From contig JAQBNN010000280.1 of the NCBI GenBank assembly GCA_028288505.1, positions 1-64,000 on the forward strand: 64,000 nt of DNA, given 5' to 3'. Positions 10,042 through 19,613 of the stretch are shown piece after piece. Position 1 is the first letter of the stretch, and each line of letters starts with the position of its first letter. Under the pieces are notes generated by a model. It did no database searches. It was not told where the DNA came from and saw only the letters and a list, made by a program, of their open reading frames with translations. The DNA comes from Segetibacter sp. (lineage in GTDB: Bacteria > Bacteroidota > Bacteroidia > Chitinophagales > Chitinophagaceae). The position numbers were made by a program, and so were the translations under genes.

Positions 10042-11189
10042 TAGCTAATGTTTAAAATTTCTTCCAAAACTTTTTTGTTGTGTTCTCCCAGCTGGGGAGC
10101 GGGGGTACTTGAAAATATTTTTTCACCGTTTACACGTATCGGACAGCGTGTTGTTACTATCTTCTTCCCATGTAAGGTATTCAATGTCTGTTCCATTTCA
10201 AGGCATCTATAAGCTTCATGTTCGGTTAGCCTCTTCCAGTCTAATACTTCCATTGCCCACAAGCCTTCTTCGTGCAATTTACTAATCCAGTGGACAGAGG
10301 TATTATGCTCAACGTGCGCAGAGAGGACCCCTTTTATCTCATCTCTCAAACCAAATGTATCTTCCTGCGTAAAGGCTCCTAATGCCTCACAGTTCAAGGC
10401 CTTGGCTAATTGCTGTATTTTGCCCATGGCGATTGCAATGTATCCGTCCAAAGTTTTATAAATCCCATAAGGTGCACTTAACAAGGGGTGTCCATTACTG
10501 ATACCGCTACGCTTGGGGAGCTGTCCACTGGAATGATAAGTGGTCAACAGTTCGAACTGGAAGTCTAATAAACTTTCCATCAGGCTCAATTCTATTAATG
10601 CGCCTTTGCTTGTTTTTTGCCTTCTTATTAAAGCACCCAGTATACCTTGTACTAGCTGAGCGCCACACAGGCTGTCTGCTATTGCTAAACCAAACGGAAC
10701 AGGTGCATCGTTTTCATTTCCGCTCGTATAAGTAAGCCCCGTCATCGATTGTAATAACAAATCTTGTCCGGGCCTGTCTTTCCATGGCCCTTCTTTTCCG
10801 AAGCCGCTTATTTCTGCATAAACCATGCGAGGGTTAATAGCGTGCACCTTATTAAAATCAAGGCCTACTTTCTCCATTATGCCGGGACGAAAATTATGTA
10901 TTAAAACATCTGCCTTTTCAATTAATTTTTTTACAATAATAATATCTTCTGTGCTTTTAAGATTAGCGGTAAAGCTTTCCTTATTCCTGTTAATAGTATG
11001 AAACAACAAACTGCTGTCGTCTGACCAAAGGTTTTTAATGGCAAGCTTTCTACCTGCATCTCCTGTACCAGGACGTTCAATTTTTATTACCCTTGCCCCA
11101 AAATCTGCCAATCGCAGTCCTGCCGATGGGCCAGACAAGTATTGACTGAACTCAAGCACTATCAATCCCTCTAGTGGTAGTTTACTCAT
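10041..11189 (-). CDS. CaiB/BaiF (class III) CoA-transferase, copy 2
   Basis: Paralogue of the adjacent ORF; candidate catalytic Asp in GLAIADSLCGAQLVQGILGAL. Confidence 0.92.
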   Translation of the reverse strand: MSKLPLEGLIVLEFSQYLSGPSAGLRLADFGARVIKIERPGTGDAGRKLAIKNLWSDDSSLLFHTINRNKESFTANLKSTEDIIIVKKLIEKADVLIHNFRPGIMEKVGLDFNKVHAINPRMVYAEISGFGKEGPWKDRPGQDLLLQSMTGLTYTSGNENDAPVPFGLAIADSLCGAQLVQGILGALIRRQKTSKGALIELSLMESLLDFQFELLTTYHSSGQLPKRSGISNGHPLLSAPYGIYKTLDGYIAIAMGKIQQLAKALNCEALGAFTQEDTFGLRDEIKGVLSAHVEHNTSVHWISKLHEEGLWAMEVLDWKRLTEHEAYRCLEMEQTLNTLHGKKIVTTRCPIRVNGEKIFSSTPAPQLGEHNKKVLEEILNIS

Positions 11190-11199
11190 GACGGTACAC

Positions 11200-12354
11200 T
11201 TAATTTTTTTTTGATAAGCTTTGCTTATACAATTGATTTATTTCATTTAAAACATCTCTTTGGTTCCCTTCATTTAACAGGTACTGTTGTATGCAGTCAC
11301 CGGCATGATCCTGAAATAATAAGTACCCATTATACCTGGGCCTGATATAACCTCTTTCCATGATCGGCAGTACATTGGTAAAGAAATTATTTGTAAGCGT
11401 GTTTGCCTTACTGCTTTTCCATGCCCAAGCATGACCAGGTTGTCCGCCGTGTTCTACGTAAAAAGTAGATTGGCAGCTACCACCTACAACCATTTCTGCA
11501 AATACTAATGCGGCGTCTTTGTTTTTACTAAAAGCAGAAATAGCTAAACCAGTTCCACCAATGGTACTTCTTAATTTTCCTCCTTCATCAAAATATACAA
11601 GGTCAGTATAAGTAAGAATGTTATTAGTATATCCCACCCTTGAATAATTGGAATAGCAATAAGCAAATGGGCAATACCAGTAGTCGTTGGTAGTCGTCAT
11701 TTGTTCTGCTACTGCTATCGGGTTATAACCAAACATCTTCTTATCTACTGCACCCCATAATTCACGCATTGTTTCTAATGCAAGCAAACCTATTTCTTCA
11801 TCAATTACTTCGTCCTCATTTGCAAAAGGTTGTGTTCCGTGTGCAATGCAGAACATATAAAAGTTCATCAGCAGGTCGATTGGGATTGCCGGTACTGCAA
11901 CCTTTCCTTTTTTGGCAAGTGCAATCACTTCGTCCCATGTTGTTGGAACGTCTGCATTATGCTTGACAAAAAGATCTGCGCGATAACTTGCTGCTGGTGT
12001 AGCAGCATCAATTGCTAAAGCCCATTGATGGCCCTTGTAATTATAACTCTCGTGAGAACCGCCAACAGAATTCTCTAACTGGTCCTGCAAATAATCTTCT
12101 GATAAATATTGCTCTAACGGTAATACACAGTTTGTTGCAGCAGCGCAACCAACCCATGGATGGTCTATAATTAAAAGATCATACTCTTCCGTTAGCTTTT
12201 CAATTGGAAAATCGGCAAATTCCTGCAACGTTCTTTTCTTCCAATTAATTTCAACATCCGGGTACAACTCACTAAAACGCTGCGAAGCAGCAAGCAGTGG
12301 CGTAATGCCACGGCTATGTCCCCACGTTATACCTTTTAAAATTGTTGAAGCCAT
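11200..12354 (-). CDS. Family 1 extracellular solute-binding-protein homologue without visible signal peptide
   Basis: 384 aa; periplasmic-binding-protein segments (SRGITPLLAASQRFSELYPDVEINW; VPTTWDEVIALAKKG; GGTGLAISAFSKNKDAALVFAEMVV); N-terminus MASTILKGITWGHSRG is not a signal peptide. Confidence 0.75.
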   Translation of the reverse strand: MASTILKGITWGHSRGITPLLAASQRFSELYPDVEINWKKRTLQEFADFPIEKLTEEYDLLIIDHPWVGCAAATNCVLPLEQYLSEDYLQDQLENSVGGSHESYNYKGHQWALAIDAATPAASYRADLFVKHNADVPTTWDEVIALAKKGKVAVPAIPIDLLMNFYMFCIAHGTQPFANEDEVIDEEIGLLALETMRELWGAVDKKMFGYNPIAVAEQMTTTNDYWYCPFAYCYSNYSRVGYTNNILTYTDLVYFDEGGKLRSTIGGTGLAISAFSKNKDAALVFAEMVVGGSCQSTFYVEHGGQPGHAWAWKSSKANTLTNNFFTNVLPIMERGYIRPRYNGYLLFQDHAGDCIQQYLLNEGNQRDVLNEINQLYKQSLSKKN

Positions 12355-12357
12355 CGT

Positions 12358-12810
12358 TTATCTATTTTGCTCTCCCTTTCTTTCCGACAATAAAATATGT
12401 TCACACAACATCACCAACTCACCGTTTTGGTTAAACGTTTCTACCAATTCGGTAATCAACCCATATGCCGGTTTCTTATGGTCTTTCTTATTTTGTATGG
12501 TCACCTTCACCTTAATGGTGTCGCCAATAAAAACTGGTTTAATAAAACGTAAGCGTTCATAGCCATACGTCATCGCAACTTCATTAATCACGTTGGCAGT
12601 CATGCCTACACTTACACTAAATATTAATGTACCGTGAGCAATGCGCTTTTTAAAAGGCTGCGTTTTACACCATTCTTCATCCATATGATGTGGAAAAAAA
12701 TCTCCCGTTTGCCCGGCGTGTATTACAATGTCGGTCTCGGTAATAGTACGTCCCAACGTTTCTCTTACGTCTCCAATTTCAAATTCTTCAAAGTATTTTT
12801 TCTCAATCAT
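12358..12810 (-). CDS. MaoC-family hot-dog hydratase/dehydratase
   Basis: [42 protein letters not shown] and [15 protein letters not shown]. Confidence 0.88.
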   Translation of the reverse strand: MIEKKYFEEFEIGDVRETLGRTITETDIVIHAGQTGDFFPHHMDEEWCKTQPFKKRIAHGTLIFSVSVGMTANVINEVAMTYGYERLRFIKPVFIGDTIKVKVTIQNKKDHKKPAYGLITELVETFNQNGELVMLCEHILLSERKGEQNR

Positions 12811-12850
12811 TTTTTCTTTTTATGAGCCCGGCATTGATTTTTTATAGCAT

Positions 12851-12870
12851 CATCGTTGCGTCGCACTCTT
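12851..12870 (-). repeat. Intergenic repeat core (GCGACGC subtype)
   Basis: CATCGTTGCGTCGCACTCTT. Confidence 0.85.
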
Positions 12871-12920
12871 CGACCTCATTTTTTTTATTGTACTTTTTCT
12901 GAACCTCGATAACCAATCAA

Positions 12921-12942
12921 CGTCATTGCGAGGAGGAACGAC
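12921..12942. repeat. CGTCATTGCGAGG-type palindrome, one arm
   Basis: CGTCATTGCGAGGAGGAACGAC. Confidence 0.8.
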
Positions 12943-12969
12943 CACTACTTGTTCAATAAAGAACAAACC

Positions 12970-12993
12970 GTACAAGTGAGTGACACAACGATG
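12970..12993 (+). repeat. Intergenic repeat core (GTGACAC subtype)
   Basis: GTACAAGTGAGTGACACAACGATG. Confidence 0.9.
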
Positions 12994-13040
12994 TTGATTA
13001 CTGCACTACTGTCGGAAAACAAAATCTTCAACCACCATCA

Positions 13041-15320
13041 CTACTTACGCTGCAACACAATCTCGCCACCTTTCTTAAAAGTCAAACCAATAAAGCCACC
13101 TGATAACTTTTTAACTGTAGCACCTTTACAAGTAGCAACAGTATATTTATTAAAGGGTAATTTCAACTTTGTTGTTCCACCTTTCTCTGAAACAATTTTC
13201 ACTTCATTAAGTGCACCTAGTACTTTCTTAGCGCTTACTAAATAAGCACCTTCGGCTCTTAATGTTTTAAACGAAACATCTTTCCATGTTGCAGGTATTG
13301 CAGGCATAACTTCAATAAACCCTGCGTAACTCTGCAACAACATTTCCTGTAAAGCTGCAGCTGAAGCAAAATTTCCTTCAAGGGTAAATGGCCGGTAAGT
13401 ACGCGTTGAATAACCTTGTTTTGACTGGTCGCCATTAACATGAAAACTATTAACCGAACAAAAAGCATTACTGAAAATAGTTAGCGCTTTAGCAGCACCT
13501 TCACCATCTTTAGCCCTTGCTTTTAAATTTGCAAGCCACGAATAAGAGTAGCCATTCCAATAATCTGGTCCAAGCTTATCTAACTGGTTAATTGTATTCT
13601 TTATTATCTGTTGGCTCTTAACGCCATCCTCCCATTTAATTAAACCGAGAGGATGAATAGCCATAGAATGAGAGAAGTGACGATGCGATTCATCGTAAGC
13701 AGAATCAGGGGCGTACATCAACTCGTTGTTCTTTGACAACGCGTAATCTCTAAACTCTGAATGAAGCTTTTTATACTTTACAACTTCATTAGTTAAACCT
13801 TGTTTAGTTGCCATTTCAGCAGCAGCAGATAGAACAAATTTTATTAAAGACAGATCGTAGTTAGTTGTTGTAGGAAACCACGCGCCAATTGAATTATTAT
13901 TAATCTCAGGGCTTGAACTTATAGGCAATTCTCTAAAGCCGCTTTTATCTTTTACAGTAATTGCTTCGAAATATTTTGCTACTTCTTTGAACCATGGGTA
14001 AGCGCTTTCTTTTAAAAAATTATCATCATTACTATACTTCCATTGCAGGTAGTAGTGGTGCGCCAACCATCCTGAAACTGTTGGAGACAATGCATACTGA
14101 ATCCAACCGCCCATTTCTGTTCCATTTAATGTTGTTACGCCCGGAACGTTTATCCCTTCAGTAGCAAAGTAGAGCTTTGTATAACGCTTATAGTTTACTT
14201 TGTTGCTATTGAGATGATCAATAAAAGCTAACCCTTCTTCTAAGTGGTTAGCGCTGTATGCAGGCCAGTAACTCATCTCTGTATTGAGGTCATGGTGATA
14301 GTCTCCTTTCCATGGAGGAAGTCTTCCGTTATCTGCTGTCCAAACACCTTGCAATAATATCGGAGGTGCACCCCTTCGAGTAGAAGAAGCGAACTTATAC
14401 TGGTCACGGTACCATTGATTTTCTAAAGAAGTATCAGGAACATGTAAAGATGACTTACTCCAAAAATTTTTCCACCAGTTGTTGTGTGTTGTAAGATCTG
14501 TAGTAAATGTTCTTTGTAACGCTTGCTTAAGTACCGTTTCGGCAGCTACATTATTCTTATCAAAGTTGGACGAGACACTCCAAACCCCTTCAATTGTATT
14601 TGCATTTAAGTTCTTCCAACTAACATTGATATCGTAATAAAACTCGTTGTAGCCCGGTTGATGGTAACTGATGGAGTTATTGTTGCTTATTATGGTTCCA
14701 TCTGCATACCCAAGTTTTGCGGGATCGTTACTCTTTAATGAATCGAGAGGTTTGTTTGTAATGTTTTTATAATTAGGTGTCTTTAACATTGGAGTAAAAC
14801 CGGAACTTATATTTTCGAAACGAAACCAACCAATTGGTTGCGTGGCGTGAACAAACGTTTTTAGTACAATACCGTTACTCCATCTTACAGTACAGGTCGC
14901 ATCTTTTAAAGACAACTGAACAGAGAGTACGTCGCCCCAATCTTTACTTTCAAACTCTAATGCACCGCCTGAAATTTTTGAGGGTCCGGCTTCTTTATCA
15001 TACGGTACATCAAAGTATTGTTGTACGATACCGTAATCGTTTTTCTTTACCTGTTCCTGTACCCATTGGTAACTAAACTCTTTTCTATGCAAACCTTTCA
15101 TTGGTCGTTCGTCCCATAAATCGGAACGGTCTAATGCAAAACGAAGACGACCGTCTTTTTGATAGACCAAAGCACCAACCATTCCATTACCTAATGGAAT
15201 TGCTTCATCCCAAACCTTTGCGAGGGTATCAAACTTTAAATCATGTTTTGATTCAGGCTGGGCCATTGCATTGCTTGTTAGCAACAGTATGAACACCACT
15301 TGTATCAAAAATTTCTTCAC
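13041..15320 (-). CDS. GH95-like six-hairpin glycoside hydrolase
   Basis: EAIPLGNGMVGALVYQ start, DLNTEMSYWPAYSANH, FTLEGNFASAAALQEMLLQSYAGFIEVMPAIP. Confidence 0.72.
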   Translation of the reverse strand: MKKFLIQVVFILLLTSNAMAQPESKHDLKFDTLAKVWDEAIPLGNGMVGALVYQKDGRLRFALDRSDLWDERPMKGLHRKEFSYQWVQEQVKKNDYGIVQQYFDVPYDKEAGPSKISGGALEFESKDWGDVLSVQLSLKDATCTVRWSNGIVLKTFVHATQPIGWFRFENISSGFTPMLKTPNYKNITNKPLDSLKSNDPAKLGYADGTIISNNNSISYHQPGYNEFYYDINVSWKNLNANTIEGVWSVSSNFDKNNVAAETVLKQALQRTFTTDLTTHNNWWKNFWSKSSLHVPDTSLENQWYRDQYKFASSTRRGAPPILLQGVWTADNGRLPPWKGDYHHDLNTEMSYWPAYSANHLEEGLAFIDHLNSNKVNYKRYTKLYFATEGINVPGVTTLNGTEMGGWIQYALSPTVSGWLAHHYYLQWKYSNDDNFLKESAYPWFKEVAKYFEAITVKDKSGFRELPISSSPEINNNSIGAWFPTTTNYDLSLIKFVLSAAAEMATKQGLTNEVVKYKKLHSEFRDYALSKNNELMYAPDSAYDESHRHFSHSMAIHPLGLIKWEDGVKSQQIIKNTINQLDKLGPDYWNGYSYSWLANLKARAKDGEGAAKALTIFSNAFCSVNSFHVNGDQSKQGYSTRTYRPFTLEGNFASAAALQEMLLQSYAGFIEVMPAIPATWKDVSFKTLRAEGAYLVSAKKVLGALNEVKIVSEKGGTTKLKLPFNKYTVATCKGATVKKLSGGFIGLTFKKGGEIVLQRK

Positions 15321-16444
15321 TTATTATTTTTATTAAACGTCACACTACTTTTACCGAGGTCTTTTGAAGTAGCTACTGCAATGCCTCGCTGGTCTTTTTT
15401 GTTTACTGCATTGTAAAAATGATAAACGACTCCTTTATGCTTTACGACAAAAGATTTATGAGCAAACTTTGCATCATATTCTTCTGTAGAATTAATCAGG
15501 TCAGCACCGTTCCAATCTGTCCAGTTAACGAGGTCGTAAGAGCAGGCAAAGCGATTAAAGGCGTCTTTTCTTGGTTCCCAAAAGGCACCGAAATAAAACA
15601 TTACCCAAACGTCCTTAATCTTCTGAATAACAGCATCGCCGGTTATGCCGGTTCTATGATGCATTACAGGTTCTTCTTTAAAACGTTTCCACGTAACCAT
15701 GTCGTTTGACACAGCCATTCCTATTCTTTCGAACCACCTGGTCTTAATATTATTTACCGCCGAATCGCCGTTTGCATTATAGTACATTACAAATGGGTAA
15801 CCGGTCTTTTTCTTTTTATCCCAGATGACTGTGCTTTTAAACTGTTTCTTATTTTCCCACCACCTTACATCTTTATCAGTTGATGCAAGTATTGGCTTCG
15901 GTAAACGCTCAACTTCATGAGGCTTTGTTGGATCTGCTTTTGTAAAAGCCATTCCTAAAGAAAGTAACCCTGCTTCATAACCTGGGGTGTTTCCACCAAA
16001 ATAACTCATCCAGTACTTGTCTTTATATTGTTGCCATTTATAATTTCCACCCCACTTGTTATCCTGTAAAGCAACATAGCCAGCTTTATGATGTGCATCC
16101 CACGCGGTTGTATCACTTGAAAACGACATCATCTTCCCCAATGGTTTCCAGTTCAACAAATCATCGCTTTGTGATAACCAAGTTTCATAACCTCTACCAT
16201 CAAAAACAATGTAGGTCATGTACCATTTATTTCCTTTTCTGAAAACAGTTGGACAGTCTACTTTTTTCGAGTCATTTTCAGGTACTAAAATCAAACCATA
16301 TTTATAGGGTGTCTTCACTTCCTCGTAAATGGATTGCATTATGTTTTGAGGAACGCTGTCTTTTTTTTGCGCCCATATAATGTTGCTTAAAAGCAATAAG
16401 ATTATTAAAAGTCTTGAAGAGCTAGCCTTCTTTACTATTTGCAT
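15317..16444 (-). CDS. Five-bladed beta-propeller glycosidase (GH43/GH130-like)
   Basis: CPTVFRKGNKWYMTYIVFDGRGYETWLSQSDDLLNW; repeated propeller segments; signal peptide. Confidence 0.65.
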   Translation of the reverse strand: MQIVKKASSSRLLIILLLLSNIIWAQKKDSVPQNIMQSIYEEVKTPYKYGLILVPENDSKKVDCPTVFRKGNKWYMTYIVFDGRGYETWLSQSDDLLNWKPLGKMMSFSSDTTAWDAHHKAGYVALQDNKWGGNYKWQQYKDKYWMSYFGGNTPGYEAGLLSLGMAFTKADPTKPHEVERLPKPILASTDKDVRWWENKKQFKSTVIWDKKKKTGYPFVMYYNANGDSAVNNIKTRWFERIGMAVSNDMVTWKRFKEEPVMHHRTGITGDAVIQKIKDVWVMFYFGAFWEPRKDAFNRFACSYDLVNWTDWNGADLINSTEEYDAKFAHKSFVVKHKGVVYHFYNAVNKKDQRGIAVATSKDLGKSSVTFNKNNK

Positions 16445-16654
16445 CCGATGTTTGTAAAATCTTGTTTAGGAAAAATAAGCCTTATGCGTTGAATTGAACT
16501 AAAGAAGGAAAAGCCTTTGAAAGTTAGACAGTTTTGCTGAAACTGAGGCACCATAAAGAATCGTTTTGCAATCGTAGAAAAAAAGAATAAATGCATACGA
16601 CTAACTTGATAGCTGCACATACATTAAAATTTAAAATTAGATTAGAACCTTTTC

Positions 16655-16697
16655 GAAAACAATGTCATCTTTTACTACAATGATGGACGATTTTACT
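16655..16697. promoter_or_regulatory. 43-bp upstream element, copy B
   Basis: GAAAACAATGTCATCTTTTACTACAATGATGGACGATTTTACT; 211 bp upstream of the 16444 start. Confidence 0.6.
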
Positions 16698-16770
16698 GAT
16701 AGTATAACTACAACCTGCGCTTCAAAATCTTTTATTGCTTTTTGGAGACGTTCATTCGTTCTTTATTCAA

Positions 16771-16794
16771 CATCGTTGTGTCACTCACTTGTAC
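16771..16794 (-). repeat. Intergenic repeat core (GTGACAC subtype)
   Basis: CATCGTTGTGTCACTCACTTGTAC. Confidence 0.9.
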
Positions 16795-16810
16795 TGCTGG
16801 TCCCTTATTC

Positions 16811-16904
16811 GTGATTGCGAGGCACGAAGCAATCTGCTTTCTATAAAAGCAGCAGGCTTATGAATAATCATCGGATTGCTTCGTCGTTCCTCCTCGCAAT
16901 GACG
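16811..16904. repeat. CGTCATTGCGAGG-type palindrome, both arms
   Basis: GTGATTGCGAGGCACGAAGCAATCTGC ... GGATTGCTTCGTCGTTCCTCCTCGCAATGACG. Confidence 0.9.
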
Positions 16905-16923
16905 AAGAGTAATGAAACAAAAA

Positions 16924-16947
16924 GTACAAGAGTGCGACGCAACGATG
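16924..16947 (+). repeat. Intergenic repeat core (GCGACGC subtype)
   Basis: GTACAAGAGTGCGACGCAACGATG. Confidence 0.9.
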
Positions 16948-16985
16948 TTTAATAGTAGCTATTGGCCCGGACCAAAAAATTCGTT

Positions 16986-19373
16986 CTACTTATTTGCTGT
17001 TAGAACCAATTTTGCTTTTGGCATACCGGGAGCTGTTGCATAAAGCGTGATTGCACCTGGCAGAGCTTTTGTTTTTAGTATAACCAAACACTTGCCTTGC
17101 CATGTATTTCGTTCAGTGGCCTGGAAGCTTTCCACGCTCTTTGGATTTGAATTTCCTACGCCTACAATTGTGGCCGCACCTTCAACAGTAAATTTTATCA
17201 ACTCTTCTGCTTTAGGATTTCTTACTCCATTTGCATCAACTAACTCTACGGTTACATAACTTAGGTCTTGTCCATTTGCCTTAAGTGTTTTCCTGTCTGT
17301 AATTAGTTTTATAGCAGCAGGTTCATTAGCCGTTTGTATAGTTGAAAGAGCAACTTGTTTATCTCCGCTATAACCTACTGCTCTTAACTCTCCAGCAGCA
17401 TAAGGAACACTATACGTTGCGATAAACTTAGTAGAACGATTTGTGGGTTTCTTACCCAATGATTTATTATTTAAGAAGAGCTCAACAGCTTCACATGAAG
17501 AGTATACAGACACTTCCAACGTACTATCTTCATAACCTTTCCAACTCCAGTCAGCAACCACATCCTGCCAATTCCAACGGCTCCAGGCTTCCAGCTTCGC
17601 ATTCCACTCCGGAAAAGTTGGCTTAGGAGGTTTCACAAAAACCGACAACTGATCCTTCATCCAAAGAGCGTCGCGATAGTATGATTGAGGACGCTTCCAT
17701 CCGCATACATCTATATCGCCGCAATAAGCAAGGTTCCATGGAAAGAAGTTTTTGCTTTGAGGATAGCCTAACCATCCAATACTCGCTTCACCAATATAAT
17801 CCATGGCCGTCCATACAAAATCTCCTATTACCCATGGATGATCTTCAACATCCATCCAATAATCAAAAGCATCTAATGGAAAAGACTCTGCACCATACAT
17901 TACCCAGTTTTGTAAACGCTCATGGTCGCTTTCATAACTTGCTTCACCATAATTGTATCCTGCAACATCCAAAGCTGCAAGAAAAGCATCAGGCTTTTGG
18001 TCGATGCCATTTACACCGGCAGTAACTGGCCGGGTTGTATCTAAAGTTTTTATATGGTCAGTAAGCATTTGTGCAACAGCAGCAACTTCAGGTTTACCGC
18101 GGTTAGGTATTTCGTTACCTGTGCTCCACATAATAATTGATGGATGATTACGATCCCTATAAACCATGCTCTCAATGTCCCTTTGCCACCAGTCGTTGAA
18201 GTATAAATTATAATCGTTGCGATTCTTTCTTTCTTTCCAAGTGTCAAAAGCTTCATCTATCACTAACATTCCTAATCGATCGCATGCATCTAAAAAAGCA
18301 GGAGATGGGGGATTATGTGAAGTGCGAATAGCATTATATCCGCTTGCTTTAAGCAATTGAACTTTCCGTTCTTCTGCCCTGTCGTAAGCTTTAGAACCAA
18401 GTGGTCCGTTATCGTGATGTATACACCCACCTTTTAACTTTAGGGTCTTTCCATTTAATTGAAAACCTTTAGCCGCATCAAAGCTGATTGAGCGAATACC
18501 GAAAGGTGTTGTAACAACATCGACTAATTTATTGTTTTGGAATACTTCTGTAACTGCAGTGTATAATGCAGGTGCTTCTGCTGACCAAAGCTTCGGTGAC
18601 GCAATATTTACATTCTGAACGAATTCAAAAGTAGCATTAGGTTGTATCACTTGTTTAGATGAAGCCTTTGCCTTTTCAACCCCCGATGCATCTTTTATTT
18701 TTGTTACAAGATTTATTGATGAAGCTTTTCCAGTCTCGTTCTGAACTTTTGTTTTTACATTAGCTGTAGCTGCAGTAGTACTTACTTTTGGCGTGGTAAC
18801 AAAAGTGCCCCATTGCGCAACATGAACAGGATTAATTGCACTTAACCAAACATGACGATAGATTCCAGAGCCGGAATACCAGCGACTATTTCTTCCCTCA
18901 TTTCTCACCTGCACGCTAATTACATTCTTTCCATTCCAATTGATGTTGTTAGTTACGTCGTAACTGAAAGAAGTGTAACCATAAGGATGATTGCCTAAAG
19001 GAACACCGTTGATCCAAAAGTTTGCATTCATGTAAACGCCATCAAATTGAATAACTATTCGTTTACCTTTTTGAATTGTTGGAACTGCAAATGTTTTCCT
19101 GTACCAGCTTATTCCACCTACTGTAAAGCCAACATGTACTTGCCCAACTGCATTTGAATCGAAAGGGGAGTTTGTACCGGGCAAATCTTCAATACTATAA
19201 TCATGAGGCAAGTCAACCTTTCTCCATTTGGCGTCGTCAAAAGTTGCGAGCCTTGCTGCTGTATCATTGCCCCTGAAGAAACGCCAATCGTTATCAAACA
19301 AAATTTTTTGCTGGCTTAACGCTTCATTTGAAACGATGCATATGACTAATAGAAAAAGTATTCTTACAATCAT
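16986..19373 (-). CDS. GH2 glycoside hydrolase (beta-galactosidase-like)
   Basis: FDNDWRFFRGND; LKGGCIHHDNGPLG; IIMWSTGNEIPNRG (acid/base); MYGAESFP (nucleophile). Start moved from 19418 because the extension lies in repeat sequence and a signal peptide begins at 19373. Confidence 0.88.
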   Translation of the reverse strand: MIVRILFLLVICIVSNEALSQQKILFDNDWRFFRGNDTAARLATFDDAKWRKVDLPHDYSIEDLPGTNSPFDSNAVGQVHVGFTVGGISWYRKTFAVPTIQKGKRIVIQFDGVYMNANFWINGVPLGNHPYGYTSFSYDVTNNINWNGKNVISVQVRNEGRNSRWYSGSGIYRHVWLSAINPVHVAQWGTFVTTPKVSTTAATANVKTKVQNETGKASSINLVTKIKDASGVEKAKASSKQVIQPNATFEFVQNVNIASPKLWSAEAPALYTAVTEVFQNNKLVDVVTTPFGIRSISFDAAKGFQLNGKTLKLKGGCIHHDNGPLGSKAYDRAEERKVQLLKASGYNAIRTSHNPPSPAFLDACDRLGMLVIDEAFDTWKERKNRNDYNLYFNDWWQRDIESMVYRDRNHPSIIMWSTGNEIPNRGKPEVAAVAQMLTDHIKTLDTTRPVTAGVNGIDQKPDAFLAALDVAGYNYGEASYESDHERLQNWVMYGAESFPLDAFDYWMDVEDHPWVIGDFVWTAMDYIGEASIGWLGYPQSKNFFPWNLAYCGDIDVCGWKRPQSYYRDALWMKDQLSVFVKPPKPTFPEWNAKLEAWSRWNWQDVVADWSWKGYEDSTLEVSVYSSCEAVELFLNNKSLGKKPTNRSTKFIATYSVPYAAGELRAVGYSGDKQVALSTIQTANEPAAIKLITDRKTLKANGQDLSYVTVELVDANGVRNPKAEELIKFTVEGAATIVGVGNSNPKSVESFQATERNTWQGKCLVILKTKALPGAITLYATAPGMPKAKLVLTANK

Positions 19374-19415
19374 GTTGTTATTTTTTTTTGTACCAGCAGT
19401 GTCACTTTGTTTAAT

Positions 19416-19430
19416 CATCGTTGCGTCGCA
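19416..19430 (-). repeat. Intergenic repeat core, partial (GCGACGC subtype)
   Basis: CATCGTTGCGTCGCA, with tail TTTTTTTTTGTACCAGCA at 19381-19398. Confidence 0.8.
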
Positions 19431-19613
19431 ATCCGTTCATCTTTTATCGCGCTTTGTAGAGCTTTTTTTTGACCAACTAAGGCGGGGAGACAAGGAGTTT
19501 TACAAAGGGCTTTTGCTACCAAATCTCGAAGGCGGAAAGTAAGAGCTAAGATAAGTCTCTGTGTTCCTCCCTGTCGCTATGGGTTCAAACTCTGCTCAAT
19601 AGAATTACAACAT

